A stretch of 64,000 bases of DNA. Origin: Acidimicrobiaceae bacterium (GTDB lineage: Bacteria; Actinomycetota; Acidimicrobiia; Acidimicrobiales; Ilumatobacteraceae). Made by a program: the position numbers and the translations under genes. The stretch's first letter is position 1. Every line of letters starts with the position of its first letter. Where the stretch lies: NCBI GenBank assembly GCA_947450115.1, contig CANFUE010000008.1:1-64000 (forward strand). Reading direction: 5' to 3'. Shown piece by piece: positions 37,817 through 45,247 of this stretch. Below the pieces are notes generated by a model. It saw nothing but the letters and a program-made list of their open reading frames with translations. It was not told the origin of the DNA and did not search any database.

Positions 37817-38567
37817 AGTGTTGTTGCTCCGTCGTGAGAAAGATCACCCGATCAATGCCTTGGTCGACAAGTGGGGTAATGGCATCCTGATTCTCTGTGT
37901 GCTCCATGTTCCAAGGCATCCATACCGAGATGTTTGCCTGAGCTCCACTTTTCTTGGCTTCGTTTCTATAAGCAGCAATGATGGCAGCAAGGTTTTCGTG
38001 ATTCCACCGAATATTGATGGCGCAGCTCATCTGTGCTGCCAAGAGAGCTAGCTGTGAACTGTTGACGCCAATCGTGACTGTCGGTTCCAGTGGGGGTGCA
38101 ACGATGAGTGGAGTCGTATGTGTATTGCGCTGCCATATTGAGCGAATTGTTTGAACGGATTCCACAAGGTAAGCGTGCCTATCGGCCATTTTCCTTTGCA
38201 ACTCGATCCCGAGGGAATGATGTTCTTCTGCAAATCGCGATGTTGGTGATGCTCCAGCACCAAGACCCAAAGTGAAGCGATTATTGCTCATGAACTGCAG
38301 TGATGTAGCGCCTTGAGCAAGTACGGCAGGACGCCTGTTCACGACGTTTGCTACGAGTATGCCGAGTTGAAGAGACTTTGTTTTGGCTGCTAAGGCACCG
38401 AGTAGTACAAACGGGTCAAGCATGGGGTTAGCTGCGGTCTCTTGAAGCGCAGCAAAATGGTCGAGCACCCACAGTGTTTGGAATGGGCCATCGTCAATTA
38501 CTTCAACTAATTCGCATAATTCTTCATAGGGAACAAGTGACTGATTGACATGAAGATCGAATATCAC
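37773..38567 (-). CDS. LLM-class oxidoreductase (short form)
   Basis: 264 residues. LWVLDHFAALQ, LQLGILVANVVNRRPAVLAQGATSLQFMSNNRFTLGLGAG are the LLM/F420-dependent blocks. At 264 residues it is shorter than the usual 290-350. The cofactor may be F420 or FMN. Start is GTG. It overlaps the transpeptidase end by 44 bp and is divergent from the SRAP gene. The substrate is unknown. Confidence 0.75.
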   Translation of the reverse strand: MIFDLHVNQSLVPYEELCELVEVIDDGPFQTLWVLDHFAALQETAANPMLDPFVLLGALAAKTKSLQLGILVANVVNRRPAVLAQGATSLQFMSNNRFTLGLGAGASPTSRFAEEHHSLGIELQRKMADRHAYLVESVQTIRSIWQRNTHTTPLIVAPPLEPTVTIGVNSSQLALLAAQMSCAINIRWNHENLAAIIAAYRNEAKKSGAQANISVWMPWNMEHTENQDAITPLVDQGIDRVIFLTTEQQHFNELKRLNNFSFPK

Positions 38568-38595
38568 AATTACATTCTGCCGTAGATGGAGTGTT

Positions 38596-38601
38596 TATAC
38601 T
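38596..38601 (+). promoter_or_regulatory. -10 hexamer (TATACT) of the SRAP gene
   Basis: TATACT ends 6 nt before ATG 38608; the best match to TATAAT in this set. The encoded Cys2 must be the first residue after Met, which fixes this start independently. Confidence 0.65.
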
Positions 38602-38607
38602 CGCCCT

Positions 38608-39306
38608 ATGTGTGGGCGATTGGTCATTACCAGTTCTGCTCTGGAGATTTCCGAACATTTTGGTTTCTCTGATGCTGATGCGCTGACGATTGAAAGCTCT
38701 GCGAATTTCAATGTTGCCCCCACCAGCCAACTGCTCTCTTTGCATCGCACAGGTGAAGATTCCATTTTAGAAGAAATGCATTGGGGGATGCAGCCATTAT
38801 GGCTTTCGCATCTCGAAGGTCGTACGCCTGTTATTAATGCCCGCGCAGAAACCATTACTGAAAAGCCAATGTTCAGAGATCTCACTGTTAGTGGGCGTTG
38901 TGTTGTTCCGGTGAACGGCTATTACGAGTGGCTCACTGCGCATCATGCACAACAAAAGATTCCCTATTTCATTTGCGCAAAGGACATGAATCTGATGAAC
39001 ATGTGTGCGCTGTGGCATACGCGGATCATTGGTGAAACCGCAATAAAAGAAGTTGCCATCATTACTGTGGCTGCCAATGAGGGTCTGTCTGTTGTTCATC
39101 ATCGCATGCCAGCAATTTTGGAGAATGCAAAGGTAGATGCATGGCTATCGGGTTCGGTCGATGAGTCGGTTCAACTATTGCAATCGTGGGCGGGTGATTC
39201 TTTGCATCTGCAGGAAGTTTCTACCAGGGTGAATGCCGTGCGTAATAATTCCTCAGACAATATTGCTCCGGTATCTACACAGGTGTTACCTACGTTGTTC
39301 GACTAA
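38608..39306 (+). CDS. SRAP-domain protein (HMCES/YedK type)
   Basis: 232 residues. The invariant Met-Cys2-Gly-Arg N-terminus, NVAPTSQLLSL, WGMQPLW, INARAETITEKPMF, CVVPVNGYYEW and VHHRMPAIL are the full set of SRAP motifs. Cys2 crosslinks to abasic sites in single-stranded DNA, with Asn, Glu and His helping, and so shields the lesion. It has a leaderless-type promoter. Stop overlaps the HIT gene by CTAA. Confidence 0.95.
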   Translation: MCGRLVITSSALEISEHFGFSDADALTIESSANFNVAPTSQLLSLHRTGEDSILEEMHWGMQPLWLSHLEGRTPVINARAETITEKPMFRDLTVSGRCVVPVNGYYEWLTAHHAQQKIPYFICAKDMNLMNMCALWHTRIIGETAIKEVAIITVAANEGLSVVHHRMPAILENAKVDAWLSGSVDESVQLLQSWAGDSLHLQEVSTRVNAVRNNSSDNIAPVSTQVLPTLFD

Positions 39307-39695
39307 AGCAATTGAGAAATTTTCTCAGCAAATTCGGCCAACTCGGCCTGGTTAACCGAAGCCGCAGCATTGCTGAAAGAAACGTCGTGCATTGAGGCGG
39401 CGGGAATGAGGTGAATGTGGCAGTGGGGAACTTCGAAACCAGCAATGATGAATGCAATTCGTTCGCAAGGAAAGATCTTCTTTTGCGCTGTGGCTATGCG
39501 GTGAGCTGTAGCAAATAATTGTTGCCGCGTTGTTTCGTCTACGTCAGTCCACTCGTCAACTTCTTGGTTAGGTATGACGAGTACGTGTCCTTTGGCAATG
39601 GGGTTAATGGTCATGATGGCGAAAATATTTTTATCTTCATACACGAAATGTCCGGGTATTTTCCTTTGCAGTATGAGGCTAAAGACAGAACTCAT
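39303..39695 (-). CDS. HIT-family hydrolase
   Basis: 130 residues. SLILQRKIPGHFVYEDKNIFAIMTINPIAKGHVLVIP and the histidine triad VPHCHIHLIPA (HxHxH) give a HINT/FHIT-branch nucleotide-binding protein. HIT proteins cleave nucleoside phosphoramidates or dinucleotides. Its start overlaps the SDR stop by 4 bp (ATGA), so it follows the SDR in an operon. Stop shared by CTAA with the SRAP gene. Confidence 0.88.
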   Translation of the reverse strand: MSSVFSLILQRKIPGHFVYEDKNIFAIMTINPIAKGHVLVIPNQEVDEWTDVDETTRQQLFATAHRIATAQKKIFPCERIAFIIAGFEVPHCHIHLIPAASMHDVSFSNAAASVNQAELAEFAEKISQLL

Positions 39696-40522
39696 CCTGA
39701 GTAGCCACCTGTGACACTGAATACTTCTCCTGTGCAGTAAGACGCCTTTGAAGATGCAATAAAGGAGACCATCTCGGCAATTTCATCATCTGTTCCTAAC
39801 CGACCGACGCCTATTTGGGAAACAATTGCCACCTTCATGAGTTCATTCATGGGGGCTAACAGTGGCGTATCGATATACCCAGGGCAAACAGCGTTCACGC
39901 GCACGCCCAATGGTGCGAGTTCTTGCGACTGAGACTTCGTCAAAGCAATGATGGCTGCTTTGGCGGTGGAGTAGTGAGGAGCCATGGCAGTTGGACGTAG
40001 ACCCAGCACTGAGGAAATATTGACGATGCTTCCTGAGCGTTGCGGAGTCATGTAGCGCGCAGCGGCGCGACAGCCATAGAAAGTTCCATACAGGTGTACT
40101 TTCAACATGTGGTCCCATTCTGCGTCGGTCATGTCGGTAATGACGTTGAGAGGAGTTGTCGCAGCGACATTGTCTTCTAACCGCAGCATCTGGTTGGCAA
40201 CAGCAGTGGCGAATCGCTCTTCGTTGGGAATGGGTGCGATGCCCGCGTTATTGATGAATACATCAATTTTTCCAAAAAGATTCACTGCATGTGCGGCCAG
40301 TGCATCGACATCTTCCGATTTGGTCACATCACATTTGATACTGGAGCCGTCGAGCGAGGTGGATAACTTGCGGGCAGCTTCCTCGGCGATGTCTCCAATG
40401 ACAATGTGTGCCCCACGCTGCGCAAATAAATGTGCAAAGCGAGCCCCCAGGCCCGATGCGCCACCTGTAACTACAACAACCTGTCCAACATGCTCTGTAT
40501 TGGTTTTCTCATTTGCCGTCAT
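39692..40522 (-). CDS. Short-chain dehydrogenase/reductase
   Basis: 276 residues from ATG 40522. VVTGGASGLGARFAHLFAQRGAHIVIGD (TGxxxGxG and Asp at the end of strand 2, so NAD preferred), INNAGIAPIP, NISSVLGL with HYSTAKAA (Ser, Tyr, Lys) and VCPGYIDTPLL are classical SDR motifs. An upstream in-frame start at 40705 would add 61 residues with no family match and would cover the pgsA promoter. TATTGT lies 6 nt before ATG 40522. Substrate unknown. Confidence 0.88.
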   Translation of the reverse strand: MTANEKTNTEHVGQVVVVTGGASGLGARFAHLFAQRGAHIVIGDIAEEAARKLSTSLDGSSIKCDVTKSEDVDALAAHAVNLFGKIDVFINNAGIAPIPNEERFATAVANQMLRLEDNVAATTPLNVITDMTDAEWDHMLKVHLYGTFYGCRAAARYMTPQRSGSIVNISSVLGLRPTAMAPHYSTAKAAIIALTKSQSQELAPLGVRVNAVCPGYIDTPLLAPMNELMKVAIVSQIGVGRLGTDDEIAEMVSFIASSKASYCTGEVFSVTGGYSG

Positions 40523-40528
40523 CTCGCC

Positions 40529-40534
40529 ACAATA
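40529..40534 (-). promoter_or_regulatory. -10 hexamer (TATTGT) of the SDR-HIT operon
   Basis: Minus-strand TATTGT lies 6 nt before ATG 40522. It decides for this start and faces away from the pgsA promoter 7 bp further. Confidence 0.55.
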
Positions 40535-40540
40535 GCGGTC

Positions 40541-40546
40541 TAATGT
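40541..40546 (+). promoter_or_regulatory. -10 hexamer (TAATGT) of the pgsA-gcvH operon
   Basis: TAATGT ends 7 nt before ATG 40554. The two divergent -10 elements lie only 6 bp apart. Confidence 0.5.
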
Positions 40547-40553
40547 CAGGGGT

Positions 40554-41147
40554 ATGTCAGAGCTCTTCACGAAGAAAAGTATGTTGACCTTTCCGAATCT
40601 CATTTCACTTGTACGGCTGCTGTGTCTTCCGGTCTTTTTGTGGGCACTTTTCGGGCGCGACTCGCGGTTGGCTGCGGGTCTTTTTCTCGGGGCTCTTGGT
40701 GCCACCGATTGGATCGATGGTTATGTTGCTCGGCGTTTCAACCAAGTGTCAGCCCTCGGAGCCATATTGGACCCAACGGTTGACAGGCTCTTATTCATCG
40801 TTGGTCTTGTGGCGCTCGGCATCAACGGAGCCGTGCCTTGGGTAATTGCCGGGCTTATTTTGTTTCGTGAGGCAGGTATCGGGCTTTTGATGGTGGTGGC
40901 AACTGCCTTTGGGATGGAACGTTTTTCTGTGTCCTATCTTGGCAAATGGGCAACTTTTATATTGATGTTTGCCGTTCCTGGCCTCACCCTCGGGCGAAGT
41001 GGTATTGCGGTGGACAATCTCTTCCTTGTCGTTGGCTGGTTACTCGTCGTGCCAGGGCTATTTTTGAGTTATCTCACAGCATGGCGCTACGTACCGGCTG
41101 TTGTTGAGCATCTCCGCGCCGGTAGAGCGGGGAGAAGTACCATATGA
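40554..41147 (+). CDS. pgsA: CDP-alcohol phosphatidyltransferase (PgsA-like)
   Basis: 197 residues, four to five membrane helices. The active-site motif DWIDGYVARRFNQVSALG plus DPTVDR matches D-x2-DG-x2-AR-x8-G-x3-D-x3-D. It transfers a phosphatidyl group from CDP-diacylglycerol, most likely to glycerol-3-phosphate for phosphatidylglycerol. Position before gcvH and garA matches Rv1822 pgsA2 of Mycobacterium. The gcvH start overlaps its stop (ATGA), so the lipid and glycine-cleavage genes are in one transcript. Confidence 0.87.
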   Translation: MSELFTKKSMLTFPNLISLVRLLCLPVFLWALFGRDSRLAAGLFLGALGATDWIDGYVARRFNQVSALGAILDPTVDRLLFIVGLVALGINGAVPWVIAGLILFREAGIGLLMVVATAFGMERFSVSYLGKWATFILMFAVPGLTLGRSGIAVDNLFLVVGWLLVVPGLFLSYLTAWRYVPAVVEHLRAGRAGRSTI

Positions 41148-41530
41148 AGATGAACATTCCTGAAGACCTCCGCTACAGCGCCGACCATGAATGGGCCAAG
41201 TTGAGCGGAAATTGCATTCGCATTGGCATCACCGACTATGCACAAGATGCGCTCGGCGATGTTGTTTTTGTCCAGATCCCAACAGTTGGGGCTGTTGTTG
41301 CTTCGGGGCAAAGCTTTTCAGAAGTAGAAAGCACGAAATCGGTCTCCGATATTTATGCGCCTTTGTCGGGAACAGTGTCTCAGGTGAACGATGCTCTCGT
41401 TCAGAACCCCGAGTTATTGAACTCCGATCCGTATGGAGACGGATGGATCTGCGAAATAGAACTGTCAGATTCTGCCCAATTTGAACAATTGTTATCTAGT
41501 TCCGCCTATCAAAATCTTATTGGCGGTTAG
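41144..41530 (+). CDS. gcvH: Glycine cleavage system H protein
   Basis: 128 residues. YSADHEWAKLSGNCIRIGITDYAQDALGDVVFVQIP and the lipoyl-lysine site SEVESTKSVSDIYAPLSG (Lys about 64) are invariant for GcvH. It carries the aminomethyl group between P, T and L proteins. Coupled to pgsA and followed 2 bp later by garA. The P and T genes are also in the window, the L protein is not. Confidence 0.95.
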   Translation: MKMNIPEDLRYSADHEWAKLSGNCIRIGITDYAQDALGDVVFVQIPTVGAVVASGQSFSEVESTKSVSDIYAPLSGTVSQVNDALVQNPELLNSDPYGDGWICEIELSDSAQFEQLLSSSAYQNLIGG

Positions 41531-41532
41531 TA

Positions 41533-42024
41533 ATGGCATACGTGTACTGCAACAGGTGTTCACACCGTAATCCACCCAAAGCAGCATTTTGCTCTGTGTG
41601 TGGTGCAGTGCTCGACAGCACTTCTGACCGAACAATCACCCTGACACGCGTAGATGCGCTACAAGAATCCTCATCACATAGTGATGACATTGTGTTTCAC
41701 ACCGCCGAGGTGCCCGTTGGGGGAGCAGTGCTTGTATCTCGCACAGGGGAGCAGTACGGCGATCGTTTTGCGCTTGTTGCTGGCTCCACCAATATCGGCC
41801 GCCATCCGCAGTCCGATATCCCACTCGACGACATCACGGTCTCTCGCCGTCATGCTCAAGTTATTTTCCATGAAGGTAAGTACAAAGTGAGAGACGTGGG
41901 TTCTTTGAATGGAACATACGTCAATCAACAGCGAGTGGACGAGGTTGTGCTCGCTCATGGAGATGAAGTGCAAATAGGAAAATTCCATCTCGTTTTTTTT
42001 GATCGGACAATGGAAAATGCCTGA
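41533..42024 (+). CDS. garA: GarA-like FHA protein with N-terminal zinc ribbon
   Basis: 163 residues. N-terminal YCNRCSHRNPPKAAFCSVCG is a four-cysteine ribbon (residues 6-23). The FHA domain (about 75-155) keeps GRHPQSDIPLDD, SRRHAQV and GSLNGTYVN, the phosphothreonine pocket. In mycobacteria GarA inhibits 2-oxoglutarate dehydrogenase and glutamate dehydrogenase until phosphorylated on an N-terminal ETTS motif. That motif is not present here; the stretch LDSTSDRTITLTR could be a replacement. Location between gcvH and ftsR supports orthology. Start overlaps are tight. Confidence 0.8.
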   Translation: MAYVYCNRCSHRNPPKAAFCSVCGAVLDSTSDRTITLTRVDALQESSSHSDDIVFHTAEVPVGGAVLVSRTGEQYGDRFALVAGSTNIGRHPQSDIPLDDITVSRRHAQVIFHEGKYKVRDVGSLNGTYVNQQRVDEVVLAHGDEVQIGKFHLVFFDRTMENA

Positions 42025-42928
42025 ACGAAACTATAAAAGCATCGGTGAAGTGCTCGGACTTCTTCTTGAAGAGTTTCCGAATGTCACAATTTCCAAGATC
42101 CGTTTTTTAGAAAGTCAAGGGCTTATTGAGCCTGAGCGGACTGCTTCTGGATACCGGAAGTTCTCTGACTCTGAAGTTGATCGTTTGAAATATATTTTGC
42201 GCGAACAAGAGACCAACTATCTTCCGTTGCGAGTGATACGCGATCGACTCGATGAATCAGGCGCAGTGCCGCGCGACCCCACTAACCCAGTGAGTCAACT
42301 TCCTCGTTCGCTTCGAGAGTCAAGTGTTACCGACGTCAGCCAAGACCTTCCTCGGGTGCGTGTATTGACAGCGGTCGACAGTGAGCACCGAAATCCCGGT
42401 GCTTCGAGCGATGTCGACGAAACGGGTGATTACGCCATCGTAGATCCGGAAGTAGTTGCTCAAAGTGAAAGAGCCCATCCCACCTCTCGGCGTCCGGCTT
42501 TACGTGTAGCTGAGACTCCCAAAAATGAGCAAATACATGATGCAATTGGTCCAATTTCACGAGAAGCATTGATGGAGTTCTCTGGTTTGTTAGCAAGTGA
42601 TGTAGATGCTTTAGAACAATTTGGATTACTGGTTTCTAAGCCAGTTGGTGGAGAGATCTTCTATGAAGGTAATGCACGCGAGGTCGCGACTATCGCTAAA
42701 GGTTTTCTCGATCTTGGTATTGAAATCCGGCATTTAAAGTCATGGCGATTAGCTGCGGAAAGGGAAGCAACTCTGTTTGAGCAGCGATTAATGCCTCTAT
42801 TGCGGCAGAGAAACCCTGCTGCGCGGGAACAATCTCTCGAGATTCTCGATGCGCTTGTGATGAACGCAGGGAATTTACGTGAAGTATTGGTTCGCCAGGC
42901 CATCCAGCAATTTATAGATCCGCGTTAG
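42017..42928 (+). CDS. ftsR: MerR-family regulator, FtsR type
   Basis: 303 residues from ATG 42017. The N-terminal MerR helix-turn-helix starts KSIGEVLGLLLEEFPNVTISKIRFLESQGLIEPERTASGYRKFS (about 5-48). A charged linker covers 80-180, then a helical C-terminal domain. The F/LEEFPxVTISKIRFLE pattern is specific to the Rv1828/FtsR family, which activates ftsZ in corynebacteria. The start overlaps garA by 8 bp. Confidence 0.88.
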   Translation: MPERNYKSIGEVLGLLLEEFPNVTISKIRFLESQGLIEPERTASGYRKFSDSEVDRLKYILREQETNYLPLRVIRDRLDESGAVPRDPTNPVSQLPRSLRESSVTDVSQDLPRVRVLTAVDSEHRNPGASSDVDETGDYAIVDPEVVAQSERAHPTSRRPALRVAETPKNEQIHDAIGPISREALMEFSGLLASDVDALEQFGLLVSKPVGGEIFYEGNAREVATIAKGFLDLGIEIRHLKSWRLAAEREATLFEQRLMPLLRQRNPAAREQSLEILDALVMNAGNLREVLVRQAIQQFIDPR

Positions 42929-42949
42929 GCAGACTCGTCAGGGCTCAGG

Positions 42950-42955
42950 TAATCT
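42950..42955 (+). promoter_or_regulatory. -10 hexamer (TAATCT) of the bifunctional nuclease gene
   Basis: TAATCT ends 6 nt before ATG 42962; spacer TTTCCC. Leaderless geometry. Confidence 0.6.
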
Positions 42956-42961
42956 TTTCCC

Positions 42962-43459
42962 ATGCAAGAGCTTGACGTTGTGGGTGTGCGAATTGAGATG
43001 CCTACGAACGCAACGGTGCTTGTATTGCGCGAGCAAATTGAACCTCATCGCGTGATGACTTTGTACATCGGTGGTCCAGAAGCCTCTGCAATTCATGCGG
43101 CTTTAGAAGGCATCGAACCCCCACGACCCCTCACTCATGATCTGTGTATCGCAATTATTGAAAACTTCGGTAGCGACATTGAAAAAGTGCTCATTACGGA
43201 AGTGAAAAATGAAACGTATTACGCCGAGATCCATTTTGTATCTCGCAGAGAAGTAGAGCCAGTCTCGGCTCGACCCTCAGATGCCGTAGCTCTTGCTTTG
43301 AGGGTCAATTGCCCAATCTACGTCTCAGATGACTTGCTGGAACAAGTTGGGAAGATTGTTGGTCAAGACCTTGCTGTGGAACAGGACAGCGAAAACGAGA
43401 TCATAGATGAATTCAAGGATTTCATCGAAAATGTCAGCCCAGAAGACTTCTTCGACTGA
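42962..43459 (+). CDS. Bifunctional nuclease domain protein
   Basis: 165 residues. VGVRIEMPTNATVLVLRE, YIGGPEASAIHAALEGIEPPRPLTHDL and ARPSDAVALALRVNCPIYVSDDLLE are the conserved blocks of the DUF151/BFN family (Rv1829). Plant relatives have DNase and RNase activity. The acidic C-terminus (EDFFD) is variable. It lies between the two MerR genes exactly as in Mycobacterium. Cytosolic. Confidence 0.9.
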   Translation: MQELDVVGVRIEMPTNATVLVLREQIEPHRVMTLYIGGPEASAIHAALEGIEPPRPLTHDLCIAIIENFGSDIEKVLITEVKNETYYAEIHFVSRREVEPVSARPSDAVALALRVNCPIYVSDDLLEQVGKIVGQDLAVEQDSENEIIDEFKDFIENVSPEDFFD

Positions 43460-43485
43460 CTGTTGTTGCATGCTGCAAGAGATCG

Positions 43486-43491
43486 TAGGCT
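43486..43491 (+). promoter_or_regulatory. Candidate -10 (TAGGCT) of the second MerR gene
   Basis: TAGGCT lies 8 nt before ATG 43500; no ribosome site is seen. Weaker than the 6-nt cases. Confidence 0.4.
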
Positions 43492-43499
43492 AGAGACCT

Positions 43500-43961
43500 A
43501 TGGCAGGGTTCAGCGGTACTAAGGCAGCTCACATTGTGGGCATTTCATACCGCCAACTCGATTACTGGGCTCGTACAAATTTGGTTGTTCCTTCGTTCAC
43601 CGCGGCAACAGGGAGCGGCACGCGTCGAGAATATTCTTACGGTGACCTTCTTGAACTAAAGGTTATTAAGAATCTTTTAGACGCTGGAATCAAGTTGGAA
43701 TCCGTACGTGAAGTTTTTCGGTACATGCGCAACAATTTAAATACCGATGTCGCTTCTGCACATGTTGTCATTAGTGGTTCGTCAGTTGTCTTTTGTGATG
43801 GCGAAAATCTCATCGACGTATTACGCAATGGTCAAGGTGTTCTCAACGTGCTGCCTTTGTCTGGAGTAAAAGATTCCATCGATACAGAAATTAAATCGAT
43901 GGGCTGGCAGGTCGTTGATGATGTTGCGGGTCCAATAACTACTCGTGTAGTTGGACTCTAG
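43500..43961 (+). CDS. MerR-family regulator (Rv1830-like)
   Basis: 153 residues. FSGTKAAHIVGISYRQLDYWARTNLVVPSF (2-31) is a MerR winged helix; SYGDLLELKVIKNLLDAGIKLESVREVFRYMR is the dimer helix region. VISGSSVVFCDGENLIDVLRNGQGVLNVLPLSGV is characteristic of the second MerR gene in the garA cluster. Target genes unknown; its neighbours include gcvT 14 bp downstream. Confidence 0.85.
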   Translation: MAGFSGTKAAHIVGISYRQLDYWARTNLVVPSFTAATGSGTRREYSYGDLLELKVIKNLLDAGIKLESVREVFRYMRNNLNTDVASAHVVISGSSVVFCDGENLIDVLRNGQGVLNVLPLSGVKDSIDTEIKSMGWQVVDDVAGPITTRVVGL

Positions 43962-43975
43962 AAGTTTGTCGTTGC

Positions 43976-45025
43976 GTGCGTAGTACTGCACTGATCGACG
44001 CGCATCGCAATCTTGGAGCCAAACTGGTTGAATTCGGTGGGTGGGAAATGCCTATTTCGTACCCAACCGGAACCATTGCAGAACATTTGGCGTGTCGGCA
44101 ATCGGTTGTTGTCTTCGATGTCTCACATTTAGGAACTGTTCGCGTTCAAGGTCCCGATGCGTTTGGCTCGCTGCAAAATATTTTGTCGAACGATCTTCGA
44201 AAAATCGCACCAGGTAAAACTCAATACACACATCTCCTTGATCCTGATTCTGGAGATGTTCTTGACGACATCATTGTGTGGTGGGTTTCAGAGGAGATTT
44301 TCGATGTAATGCCTAATGCTTCAAATACGGAACGCGTCGTAAAATATCTAGGCGGCACAGACACCACCGAGACGCGTTGTGTTATTGCACTGCAAGGACC
44401 ACAAGCACGCAAAACGATGAGAGCTATTTCTGATGAGGCAAGTGCAGTGGCCCGCAATCATGTGCAGTCAATCGAACTTATGGGAAGTAGTTGCGTTGTC
44501 GCTGGTACGGGATATACAGGGGAAGACGGAATCGAGATCGCAGTTCCACTCTCCGTCGCTTCAGAACTGTGGAACGAACTCATCGGTCATGGTGCCATAG
44601 CCGCTGGCCTTGGAGCCCGCGACACGCTGCGTCTAGAGGCTGGGCTTCCACTGCATGGTCATGAACTAGGTAACGGATGCACTTCGCTACAGGCCAATCT
44701 CGGATGGGTCATCGGATGGAATAAAGATCAATTTCAAGGCAGAGAAGCTGTGTTGAAAGAAAAGGAATCAGGCGTTGCCAAGAAGCTCGTTGGGATCGCA
44801 ACGCAAGGGCGACGTCCCCCACGCGAGGGTAGTCAGATCATCAAAAACGGATCCATTGTTGGTGTGGTGACGAGTGGAAATTTCTCACCCATGCTGGAAC
44901 ACGGAATTGCGTTGGGTTTTGTGGACCCTGGCATAGAACAAGGCGACAATATTTCAGTTGACGTCAGGGGCACCGAATTAGAGGGCTCGGTGGTTCCTTA
45001 CCCATTCTATAAAAGAACGCACTAA
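43976..45025 (+). CDS. gcvT: Aminomethyltransferase (glycine cleavage T protein)
   Basis: 349 residues. GAKLVEFGGWEMPISYPTG (~13-31, folate site), VVVFDVSHLGTVRVQGPDA, ALQGPQARKTM, GTGYTGEDGIEIAVP and LGARDTLRLEAGLPLHGHEL are GcvT hallmarks. It transfers the methylene group from the H-protein arm to tetrahydrofolate, releasing ammonia. GTG start. No riboswitch precedes it; only gcvP has one. Its stop shares CTAA with the minus-strand 70-residue gene. Confidence 0.95.
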   Translation: MRSTALIDAHRNLGAKLVEFGGWEMPISYPTGTIAEHLACRQSVVVFDVSHLGTVRVQGPDAFGSLQNILSNDLRKIAPGKTQYTHLLDPDSGDVLDDIIVWWVSEEIFDVMPNASNTERVVKYLGGTDTTETRCVIALQGPQARKTMRAISDEASAVARNHVQSIELMGSSCVVAGTGYTGEDGIEIAVPLSVASELWNELIGHGAIAAGLGARDTLRLEAGLPLHGHELGNGCTSLQANLGWVIGWNKDQFQGREAVLKEKESGVAKKLVGIATQGRRPPREGSQIIKNGSIVGVVTSGNFSPMLEHGIALGFVDPGIEQGDNISVDVRGTELEGSVVPYPFYKRTH

Positions 45026-45234
45026 CTGTTGGGTCGGAATTGTTGCGCAGTTTGCGCAAGAAAAGGCAGAACAGTTCGAAGCGGTTCTTCTATTTCATCA
45101 AGCAAGGAATTGATACGTGTTGCAGCACTGTTGATATTTTGCATCGTCTCGACAGCGCCCTCCATAGCGGAAAGGAGAAGTTGAAGCACTTGTTGTGCGG
45201 TACTCAGTAGTGCCGCAAAGTCTTCGTTTTCCAT
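45022..45234 (-). CDS. Unknown 70-residue helical protein downstream of gcvP
   Basis: 70 residues, acidic, mostly helical (FAALLSTAQQVLQLLLSAMEGAVETM, then INSAATRINSLLDEIEEPLRTVLPFLAQTA), a likely amphipathic coil. No motif recognised. It starts 13 bp after the gcvP stop on the same strand, with GAAAGG (45242-45247) as ribosome site, so it should be made from the riboswitch-controlled gcvP transcript. It could be a glycine-cleavage accessory; that is a guess. Confidence 0.6.
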   Translation of the reverse strand: MENEDFAALLSTAQQVLQLLLSAMEGAVETMQNINSAATRINSLLDEIEEPLRTVLPFLAQTAQQFRPNS

Positions 45235-45247
45235 ACAACGACCTTTC

